Shown piece by piece: positions 33,014 to 38,832 of a stretch of DNA of 38,832 nucleotides. Below the pieces are notes generated by a model. That model was given only the letters and a program-made list of their open reading frames with translations, searched no databases and was not told where the DNA came from. Position 1 is the first letter of the stretch; each line of letters begins with the position of its first letter. Origin of the DNA: JAWLBM01 sp041687675 (lineage in GTDB: Bacteria > Pseudomonadota > Alphaproteobacteria > Rhizobiales > Pleomorphomonadaceae); NCBI GenBank assembly GCA_041687675.1, contig JAWLBM010000044.1:1-38832 (forward strand), read 5' to 3'. Both the position numbers and the translations under genes were made by a program.

Positions 33014-33740
33014 GCTGCGCTCCGATCAGGTACTCGAGGTTGCCGTCGCCGCCTCGGATCGGCGAGGGGACGAGGCCGCGGACCGTAAAGCCGGCCCGGC
33101 CGTCCAGCCAGTCGCGAAGACGCGCCGCGGCCGCGAGGCCGTCCGCCGGATCGACGAGCCCGCCCTTGCCGATCCGTTCGCGGCCGACCTCGAACTGCGG
33201 CTTGACGAGGGCGACGAGGAAGGCGCCCGGCGCGGCGAGGTCGAGCGCCGGCGGCAGCACCAGCGCCAGGGAGATGAACGACACGTCGCAGACGATCGCC
33301 TCCGGCGCCGCGTCGAGATGCGCGGCGGTGAGGTCGCGGGCGTTGAGGCCCTCGAGCGAGGTCACCCGCGGGTCCGCAGCTATCGACGGGTCGAGTTGTC
33401 CATGGCCGACGTCGACCGCGGTCACCGAGCGGGCGCCGCGCTCCAGCAGCACCTCGGTGAAGCCGCCGGTCGAGGCGCCGAGGTCGAGGCAGTCGCGCCC
33501 GGCCGGGTCGAAGCCGAAGGCGTCGAGGCCCGCCACCAGCTTCAGCGCCGAACGGCTGACGTAGCCGCCGGCAGGGTCGTCGACGGTCAGTCTCGCACCG
33601 GGCTCGACCGCCGCGCCGGGCTTGCTGGCCGGGTGACCGTCCACGCTGACGGTCCCGCGCAGGATGGCGTCGCGCGCCCGGGCACGGCTGCGGGCGAGGC
33701 CGCGATCGACGAGAAGCTGGTCGAGCCGGACACGGGCCAT
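33006..33740 (-). CDS. tlyA: TlyA-family rRNA methyltransferase/hemolysin A homologue
   Basis: A 244-aa protein with an N-terminal S4 RNA-binding domain (VRLDQLLVDRGLARSRARAR, then GTVSVDGHPASKPG) and a FtsJ-like methyltransferase domain (YVSRSALKLVAGLDAF, CLDLGASTGGFTEVLL with SAM motif I, IVCDVSFISL, LVALVKPQFEVGRE). The family 2'-O-methylates cytidines in 16S and/or 23S rRNA; older annotations call it hemolysin A. The ATG at 33740 shares one base with the MFS stop codon (TGATG), showing tight coupling. The downstream methyltransferase overlaps by 8 bases. Confidence 0.93.
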   Translation of the reverse strand: MARVRLDQLLVDRGLARSRARARDAILRGTVSVDGHPASKPGAAVEPGARLTVDDPAGGYVSRSALKLVAGLDAFGFDPAGRDCLDLGASTGGFTEVLLERGARSVTAVDVGHGQLDPSIAADPRVTSLEGLNARDLTAAHLDAAPEAIVCDVSFISLALVLPPALDLAAPGAFLVALVKPQFEVGRERIGKGGLVDPADGLAAAARLRDWLDGRAGFTVRGLVPSPIRGGDGNLEYLIGAQRG

Positions 33741-35119
33741 CAGCCGCCGCTCCGCAGCGTCCAGGGCTCGCCCTCCGCGTCCGCGCCGGCAGGCTCCCCG
33801 GTCCGGTCCCCGGGCTCGGGCGGCGGACCCTCCCCGCTCGGGCCGGCCTCCGCCGACCCGGACGGGACGTCGTCGCCCGGGACGGGCTCGACCGGCGCCT
33901 CGTCGACGCTCTCGCGCTGCAGCACCGGGCCGACGGCGACCGCCGAGTAGACGTCGAAGGTCTCCTTCTCCGCTTCGCTCGCCGGGGCGCGGATAAGGGT
34001 ACGGGCGGCGATGAAGGCGACCATCGCCAGCTGGACGCAGGCGGTGAAGACGAACAGGAAGCTCGCGCCGAGCCCTCCCATCAGCGCCGACGCGCTGATC
34101 GGCCCGATCACCGAGCCGATGCCGTTGGCGAGCAGGATGCCGGCCGCCATCTCGACGTAGGACGAGGGGTCGGCGCGGTCGTAGGCGTGGGCGGCGGCGA
34201 CGGAGTAGCTGGTCAGCGTCGTCATGCCGAACAGGGCGGCCATGCCGAACAGCCCCCAGTAGCCGAGCGGCAGCACCGCGAGCAGCAGGCCGACCACCGT
34301 CGCCGACGACATCACCCCGGCGAGCACCAGGCGGCGGTCGAAGCGGTCGGAGAGGCGCCCGATCGGCCATTGCATCACCGCCCCGCCGAACACGGCGATC
34401 GACACGAAGATGGCGGCGCCGTTCTCGCCGAGGCCGCTCTCGGTGGCGTAGAGGGTGCCGAGGGACCAGAAGGCGCCGTTGGCGACCCCGATCATGAAGG
34501 CGCCCATCATGCCGACCGGCGTCACCCGGAACAGCTGCACCGGCCGGAACTGCACGATGGCGACCGGCGTCGGCTGCTGGGTGGAGGTCAGCACCACCGG
34601 GATGGTGGCCATCGAGACCAGGATCGAGGCGACCGCGAACAGCCGGAAGCTCTCCACGTCCGCCGTCGTGACGAGCAACTGTCCGATGGTGATCGTCACC
34701 AGCGAGACGATGATGTAGGCGCTCATCACGAAGCCGCGGTTCTCGTTGGTGGCGCGGTCGTTGAGCCAGCTCTCGATGATCAGGTAGAGGCCGGCGAGGG
34801 AGAAGCCGGTGACGGCGCGGGCGGCGACCCAGGTCACCGGCTCGATGACGATCGGGTGGACGAGCGCCACCGCCGAGGCGGCCGAGACCAGGGCGGCGAA
34901 GGTGCGGATATGGCCGACCTTCTGGATGAGGTAGGGCGCAACCAGGCAGCCGAGCACGAAGCCGGCGTAGTAGCCGGAGCCCATCAGGCCGATCTGCACC
35001 GCCGAGAAGCCCTCGAAGGCGGCGCGCAGCGGCGTAAGCGTCGTCTGCAGCCCGTTGCCGCAGAGCAGGAAGCCGAGCCCCAGGAACAGCGAGGCGACAG
35101 GGGCGAATGTCTTGGACAA
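33740..35119 (-). CDS. Major facilitator superfamily transporter (YcaD-like)
   Basis: A 459-aa inner-membrane protein with about 12 hydrophobic segments. The inter-repeat MFS motif GRLSDRFDRRLVL follows the sixth or seventh segment, and the first half contains GYYAGFVLGCLVAPYLIQKV and WLNDRATNENRGFVMSAYII, as in the YcaD-like subgroup. The substrate is unknown. The last ~65 residues form an acidic Pro/Gly/Glu-rich tail that is unusual for the family and probably disordered in the cytoplasm. The start is a TTG at 35119 (MSKTFAPVASL). It is the first gene of the operon with tlyA. Confidence 0.88.
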   Translation of the reverse strand: MSKTFAPVASLFLGLGFLLCGNGLQTTLTPLRAAFEGFSAVQIGLMGSGYYAGFVLGCLVAPYLIQKVGHIRTFAALVSAASAVALVHPIVIEPVTWVAARAVTGFSLAGLYLIIESWLNDRATNENRGFVMSAYIIVSLVTITIGQLLVTTADVESFRLFAVASILVSMATIPVVLTSTQQPTPVAIVQFRPVQLFRVTPVGMMGAFMIGVANGAFWSLGTLYATESGLGENGAAIFVSIAVFGGAVMQWPIGRLSDRFDRRLVLAGVMSSATVVGLLLAVLPLGYWGLFGMAALFGMTTLTSYSVAAAHAYDRADPSSYVEMAAGILLANGIGSVIGPISASALMGGLGASFLFVFTACVQLAMVAFIAARTLIRAPASEAEKETFDVYSAVAVGPVLQRESVDEAPVEPVPGDDVPSGSAEAGPSGEGPPPEPGDRTGEPAGADAEGEPWTLRSGG

Positions 35120-35234
35120 GGTGCGAATCCGGCTGGCGGCGCGGGGCCGCGGTCATCGCCGCCGAACATGCCCCAAATATGGCTGCGTGGAAAACCCCGG
35201 GACCGCTCGCGTCCGCCGCGGGTTTCCTCCCCGC

Positions 35235-35263
35235 TTGACAGCCGGACCCGCGTTATCTCTAAA
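35235..35263 (+). promoter_or_regulatory. Candidate promoter of ispH-thrB-rnhA
   Basis: TTGACA (35235-35240) is a perfect -35, preceded by C as in the alphaproteobacterial CTTGAC form. It is followed after 17 bases by TCTAAA (35258-35263). The start codon of ispH is 54 bases further on. Confidence 0.55.
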
Positions 35264-35317
35264 CCGGGGCACGGACCGGAGTCCGGCTCGGATCCCCGAC
35301 CGGCATAGGAGCGGCGC

Positions 35318-36274
35318 TTGTCCAGACCCCATCTCACCGTCCTCCTCTGCGCACCGCGCGGCTTCTGCGCGGGCGTGGACCGGGCGATCCAGATCGTCGA
35401 GCTGGCGCTGAAGCGCTACGGCGCGCCGGTCTACGTGCGGCACGAGATCGTCCACAACAGGTACGTGGTGGACGAGCTGCGCGCCAAGGGCGCGGTGTTC
35501 GTGGACGAGCTGGACGAGATCCCCGACACCGGGCAGCCGGTGATCTTCTCCGCCCATGGCGTCGCCAAGGCGGTGCCGGCGGCGGCGGCGGAGCGCGGCC
35601 TCTTCCACCTCGACGCCACCTGCCCGCTGGTCACCAAGGTCCACCGCGAGGCGGAGATCCACCACCGGAGGGGCCGCCACGTGATCCTGGTCGGCCACGC
35701 CGGCCATCCGGAGGTGGTCGGCACCATGGGCCAGCTGCCGGAGGGCGCGGTGACGCTGGTGGAGACGCCGGCGGACGTCGCCGGCCTCGAGGTCCCCCCG
35801 GGAACCGCCCTCGCCTACACCACCCAGACCACCCTTTCGGTGGACGACACCAGGGCCGTCGTGGAGGCGCTGGCGGCGCGCTTCCCGGACATCGTCGCCC
35901 CGCACAAGGAGGACATCTGCTACGCCACCACCAACCGCCAGGAGGCGGTGAAGGCGGTGGCGCCCAGGGCCGACGCGATGCTGGTGGTGGGCGCGCCGAA
36001 CTCCTCCAACTCGCAGCGCCTGCGCGAGGTGGCCGAGCGCGCCGGCTGCGCCCGCGCCTTCCTGATCCAGCGCGCCGCCGACATCGACTGGGACGCGATC
36101 GGCGAGATCCGCACGCTCGCCATCACCGCCGGCGCCTCGGCCCCGGAGGTGCTGGTCGAGGAGGTGATCGACGCCTTCGCGGCCCACTACGAGGTGACGG
36201 TGGAGAGCGTGCGCACCGCCGACGAGACGATCGAGTTCAACCTGCCCCGCGTGCTGCGCCAGCCCGCGGCCTGA
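35318..36274 (+). CDS. ispH: 4-hydroxy-3-methylbut-2-enyl diphosphate reductase
   Basis: The last enzyme of the MEP pathway, giving IPP and DMAPP; it works in the same route as ispE at 7.4 kb. A 318-aa protein with the three [4Fe-4S] ligands C17 (APRGFCAGVDRAI), C102 (DATCPLVTKVH) and C201 (EDICYATTNRQ). Substrate-binding histidines lie in VRHEIVHNRYVV and LVGHAGHPEVVG, and serines in APNSSNSQRL. The start is a TTG at 35318 with AGGAGCGGCGC upstream; no ATG is available near the N-terminus. It is first in a three-gene cluster with thrB and rnhA, an order common in Hyphomicrobiales. Confidence 0.96.
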   Translation: MSRPHLTVLLCAPRGFCAGVDRAIQIVELALKRYGAPVYVRHEIVHNRYVVDELRAKGAVFVDELDEIPDTGQPVIFSAHGVAKAVPAAAAERGLFHLDATCPLVTKVHREAEIHHRRGRHVILVGHAGHPEVVGTMGQLPEGAVTLVETPADVAGLEVPPGTALAYTTQTTLSVDDTRAVVEALAARFPDIVAPHKEDICYATTNRQEAVKAVAPRADAMLVVGAPNSSNSQRLREVAERAGCARAFLIQRAADIDWDAIGEIRTLAITAGASAPEVLVEEVIDAFAAHYEVTVESVRTADETIEFNLPRVLRQPAA

Positions 36275-36302
36275 CCCCGCGCCGCGCGCCGGAGAGCCCC
36301 CG

Positions 36303-37295
36303 ATGGCCGTCTACACCGAGGTCACCGACGACGAACTCGCGCGTTTCCTCGAGGGCTACGACCTCGGCACGCTGGTCTCCTGCAAGGGGATCGCCGAGGG
36401 AGTGGAGAACTCCAACTTCCTGCTGCGCACCACCTCCGGCACCTTCATCCTGACGCTCTACGAGAAGCGGGTGAAGGCGGAGGACTTGCCCTTCTTCCTC
36501 GGCCTGATGGAGCATCTCGCCGCCCGCGGCATCACCTGCCCGCAGCCGGTGAAGGCGCGCTCCGGCGAGGCGCTCGGCCGGCTCGCCGGGCGGCCGGCGA
36601 CGATCGTCACCTTTCTCGACGGCATGTGGGTGAAGCGGCCGGGCGTTCCGCACTGCGCCGCCGTCGGCGAGGCCCTTGCCGACCTCCACCGCGCCGGCCG
36701 CGACTTCCCGCTCCGCCGGGAGAACGCGCTCTCCATGCCCGCCTGGCGGCCGCTGTTCGAGCAGAGCCGGGCGCGGGCCGACGAGGTGACGGCGGGCCTT
36801 TCCGCCGAGACCGCCGCCGAACTGGACGTGCTGGAGGCCGGCTGGCCGGCGGACCTGCCGGCGGGCGTCATCCACGCCGACCTCTTCAACGACAACGTCT
36901 TCTTCCTCGGCGGCAAGCTCTCCGGGCTGATCGACTTCTACTTCGCCTGCAACGACTTCCTCGCCTACGACCTCGCCATCTGCCTCAACGCCTGGTGCTT
37001 CGAGCCGGACTTCTCCTTCAACGTCACCAAGGCGCGGGCGCTGATCAACGGCTACATGGCGCACCGGCCGCTCATGCCGGCGGAGGTGGAGGCGCTGCCG
37101 CTGCTCGCCCGCGGCGCGGCCATGCGCTTCATGCTGACGCGCCTCTACGACTGGATCAGCACCCCGCCGGGGGCGATGGTCACCAAGAAGGACCCGCTCG
37201 AGTACCTGAAGAAGCTGCGCTTCCACCGGCAGGTCCGCGGGGTCGCCGACTACGGCCTCGACGCGGCCGACCTCGCCGCCGGGATGGCGCGATGA
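36303..37295 (+). CDS. thrB: Homoserine kinase, type 2 (ThrB, choline-kinase-like fold)
   Basis: Phosphorylates L-homoserine in threonine synthesis. It is the aminoglycoside-phosphotransferase-like form found in Alphaproteobacteria, not the GHMP-fold enzyme of enterobacteria. Visible elements: AEGVENSNFLLRTTSGTFIL at the nucleotide-binding lobe, the catalytic loop GVIHADLFNDNVFFLGGKL, and the metal-binding LIDFYFACNDFLAYDLAI. The C-terminal LYDWISTPPGAMVTKKDPLE is typical. 330 aa. Its stop overlaps the rnhA start by four bases (ATGA). Confidence 0.95.
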   Translation: MAVYTEVTDDELARFLEGYDLGTLVSCKGIAEGVENSNFLLRTTSGTFILTLYEKRVKAEDLPFFLGLMEHLAARGITCPQPVKARSGEALGRLAGRPATIVTFLDGMWVKRPGVPHCAAVGEALADLHRAGRDFPLRRENALSMPAWRPLFEQSRARADEVTAGLSAETAAELDVLEAGWPADLPAGVIHADLFNDNVFFLGGKLSGLIDFYFACNDFLAYDLAICLNAWCFEPDFSFNVTKARALINGYMAHRPLMPAEVEALPLLARGAAMRFMLTRLYDWISTPPGAMVTKKDPLEYLKKLRFHRQVRGVADYGLDAADLAAGMAR

Positions 37296-37753
37296 CCCGG
37301 TCCGCCGACGAGCGCAAGCAGGTGACCGCCTGGACGGACGGCGCCTGTTCGGGCAACCCCGGGCCCGGCGGCTGGGGCGTCATCCTCGTCTACGGCGAGG
37401 TGGAGAAGGAACTCTGCGGCGGCGAGCAGTTGACCACCAACAACCGCATGGAGCTGACTGCCGCCTGCGTGGCGCTGGAAAGCCTCAAGATGCCCTGCCT
37501 GGTGGACCTTTGGACCGACAGCCAGTACGTCCGCGGCGGCATCACCGGCTGGATCCACGGCTGGAAGAAGAACGGCTGGAAGACATCCGACCGCAAGCCG
37601 GTCAAGAACGCCGACCTTTGGGAACGCCTCGAGGCGGCGCGCCTGCGCCACCAGGTCACCTGGCACTGGGTCCGCGGCCACGCCGGCCACGACATGAACG
37701 AGCGCGCCGACGCGCTGGCCCGCGCGGGGATGGCGCCTTTCAAGAAGGGGTGA
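37292..37753 (+). CDS. rnhA: Ribonuclease HI
   Basis: A 153-aa enzyme that degrades the RNA strand of RNA-DNA hybrids. The four metal-binding acidic residues are D16 (AWTDGACSGNPGPGGWG), E54 (NNRMELTAA), D76 (LWTDSQYV) and D140 (MNERADALARAG), with catalytic H130 in WVRGHAGHDMNE. The basic loop WIHGWKKNGWKTSDRKPVKN is the substrate-handling protrusion. It starts at the ATG overlapping the thrB stop. Palindromic repeats begin about 70 bases after its end. Confidence 0.97.
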   Translation: MTRSADERKQVTAWTDGACSGNPGPGGWGVILVYGEVEKELCGGEQLTTNNRMELTAACVALESLKMPCLVDLWTDSQYVRGGITGWIHGWKKNGWKTSDRKPVKNADLWERLEAARLRHQVTWHWVRGHAGHDMNERADALARAGMAPFKKG

Positions 37754-37820
37754 CGAGCGGGGGAAGGTCCTTCCGGCGGAGGGCATGGGGCCCGAACTCC
37801 GGAGAAGAACCTGGGCCTGG

Positions 37821-37903
37821 ATTCCGGCGAAAGCCGGAATCCAGGCCTCCCTCGCCGTCCGCACCCCGGCCGGCACTGGATTTCCGGCTGTCGCCGGAAT
37901 GAC
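37821..37903. repeat. REP-like palindromic element, copy 3 (diverged)
   Basis: The arms at 37821-37844 (ATTCCGGCGAAAGCCGGAAT core) and 37876-37903 belong to the same family as the elements after glyS but have diverged, with ATTCC in place of ATCCC. The spacer includes GGCCTCCCTCGCCGTCCGC, shared with the next copy. The 338-bp gap from 37754 to 38091 holds only these elements. Confidence 0.75.
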
Positions 37904-37974
37904 GTTGAGGCGGGGCGTGGAGGACGGCGAAGCGAGGCGGGGACGGGCAGGATCCCGGCGCGACGACGAAAGCC

Positions 37975-38060
37975 GTCATTCCGGCGAAAGCCGGAATCCA
38001 GGCCTCCCTCGCCGTCCGCGCCCCGGCCGGGCGCTGGATCCCGGCTTTCGCCGGGATGAC
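37975..38060. repeat. REP-like palindromic element, copy 4
   Basis: The left arm (37975-38001) is of the ATTCCGG type, while the right arm (38034-38060) is identical to the ATCCCGG arms at 15394 and 15644. The spacer is 32 bases. It marks the edge of the AT-richer segment that follows. Confidence 0.78.
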
Positions 38061-38091
38061 GTTGAGGAGAATTTCACGCCCGAATTCGCCG

Positions 38092-38651
38092 TTACTGGAA
38101 GTTACTTCTGAACTTGTCCGGCCCCAACCGGCCGGTGTTCGAGAATTGATCATGCTCTCGAACCACTCCTACTCCGGCGTCGGCATAAAGACTGACCGTA
38201 TACAATTTCCCGGCGATCGTCAGGAACATCAATATTCCCTCCGGGCCAACAATAATTGTTGAGTCCTTGCCGCGCTCCCCCTTCAACATGCCCGAAAGAA
38301 CGTTAAATGTGAATCGGCATTCTGAACTTTTGTGGTTATTGTCATAACGACAGAAGTGTCTTTGAACAGCTCAATTCTCATGAACTGCTTCTTTTGGAAG
38401 GACCGTTCTACTTTTTTACTTATGTTTTCAATTTCCGCTCTTACCTTTCGCCACCTCAGGATACTTCTATCACCTTCGTAGACAGGATCCGCGATTGCAG
38501 CTGCCTCTACCCTGTTCGCGTCCGGAAAGCGGAGAGTCTCCGCGGCAGAACTCGTCCCGGCCGTCGCGAGAAAAAGTCCCGCCCAGAGAAAGCGATAGGA
38601 TCCGACCACCGTTTTCCGCCAAACGTAGGGGTGCAGAGTTCGAGAATACAT
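38092..38651 (-). pseudogene. Frameshifted gene for a small secreted protein of unknown function
   Basis: Two minus-strand frames abut. 38283-38651 encodes 122 residues with a signal-peptide-like start (YRFLWAGLFLATAGTSSAAE) and mature sequence through RIELFKDTSVVMTITTKVQ. 38092-38289 encodes STIIVGPEGILMFLTIAGKL and ends DKFRSNFQ. In the second frame the sequence is open upstream of its first ATG (SSECRFTFNVLSGML), and that ATG has no ribosome binding site. One protein of ~190 aa interrupted by a frameshift around 38290-38370 is therefore the simplest reading. The start may be the ATG at 38651 or a GTG at 38609. Base composition is clearly more AT-rich than the rest of the window, suggesting acquisition. 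The family is not recognised. Confidence 0.5.
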
Positions 38652-38705
38652 GAAGCGGTTTCCGGTGTAAAATATAACATATATTCCAACATCACGAAGC
38701 CGTCA

Positions 38706-38740
38706 CTCCCCCCACTCCCCCCACCACTCCCCCCCAGGGG
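38706..38740. other. C-rich tract (G-quadruplex-capable on the minus strand)
   Basis: Runs of six, six and seven C separated by short A/T-containing spacers, followed by AGGGG. The complementary strand has three long G runs and could form a quadruplex. It lies upstream of the frameshifted minus-strand gene and of the gene beginning at 38814. Confidence 0.5.
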
Positions 38741-38813
38741 AATCGCATTTGGAGAATGACTCTAGCGCTTTGAGGTGAGATGGATTCTGTCAGCGGTTCC
38801 GAAGGAGGGACCG

Positions 38814-38832
38814 ATGGCGTCGTTGATGAGCG
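38814..38832 (+). CDS. First codons of a gene running off the right edge
   Basis: GAAGGAGGGACCG is followed by ATG GCG TCG TTG ATG AGC (MASLMS). The strong, well-spaced ribosome binding site supports a real start, but six codons are too few to identify the product. Confidence 0.4.

Noticed and set aside
33006..35156. A single 716-codon minus-strand frame that would fuse sequence opposite the MFS region to TlyA
   Set aside because: Only the last 244 codons are TlyA; the upstream part is an off-frame reading of the MFS gene, and TlyA has its own ATG coupled to the MFS stop.
1..38832. tRNA or rRNA genes
   Set aside because: No cloverleaf with a GGTTCRA-type T-arm or rRNA sequence was seen in any intergenic region; a tRNAscan-SE run would settle it.

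Overview
The window is very GC-rich chromosomal DNA (roughly 70% G+C by eye) and almost every gene is a recognisable alphaproteobacterial core gene. The gene set (CcrM-type GANTC methyltransferase, split glycyl-tRNA synthetase glyQ/glyS, ETF-ubiquinone oxidoreductase, AcuI, DUF1194 and DUF2339 proteins, an ispH-thrB-rnhA cluster, TlyA, AMP nucleosidase) points to Hyphomicrobiales (Rhizobiales); the genus cannot be fixed from sequence reading alone.

Layout. 1-5.4 kb: the tail of an unidentified gene, a SleB-type cell wall hydrolase (-), an AcuI-type reductase (+) and a large DUF2339 membrane protein (-). 5.6-11.8 kb: TPR protein overlapping ispE, a long-chain polyprenyl diphosphate synthase converging on ispE, then DUF2007, a TrmN6-like methyltransferase, an S49 peptidase and a small membrane-anchored protein. 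11.9-15.3 kb: glyQ-glyS. 15.3-15.8 kb: palindromic repeats. 15.9-21.3 kb: ETF-QO, a LuxR-type response regulator, a DUF1194 (VWA-like) secreted protein, a family-4-like uracil-DNA glycosylase and mutY, the last two being adjacent base-excision-repair genes. 21.4-25.8 kb: a bacterial voltage-gated sodium channel, an unknown membrane protein, the 3' remnant of an ABC ATPase, an FAD oxidoreductase, an orphan modA and a lipoprotein. 25.9-30.7 kb: amn (-), ccrM (+), an Lrp/AsnC regulator (-) divergent from alanine dehydrogenase (+). 31.8-35.1 kb: minus-strand operon MFS transporter - tlyA - RlmD/TrmA-like methyltransferase. 35.3-37.8 kb: ispH-thrB-rnhA. 37.8-38.8 kb: more palindromic repeats, then a visibly AT-richer segment with a frameshifted secreted-protein gene and the first codons of another gene.

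The most interesting non-coding feature is the 1.08-kb gap between ald and the RlmD-like gene (30705-31786). It contains three direct repeats of about 323-325 bp. Each has a -35/-10 pair with an exact 17-bp spacer, a GC hairpin, a short linker containing TTGCTAGGC, and a hairpin plus T-rich tract that looks like an intrinsic terminator. This reads as an array of three paralogous small RNAs of about 95 nt, each with its own promoter, separated by a nearly invariant spacer of unknown role.

Other points for a second look: a uracil-DNA glycosylase in which one cysteine of each Fe-S ligand pair is replaced (F107, W179); a perfect 12-bp inverted repeat between the Lrp gene and ald; a CtrA-like box upstream of ccrM; a Mo-box-like palindrome on the orphan modA; and a degraded ABC transporter gene.
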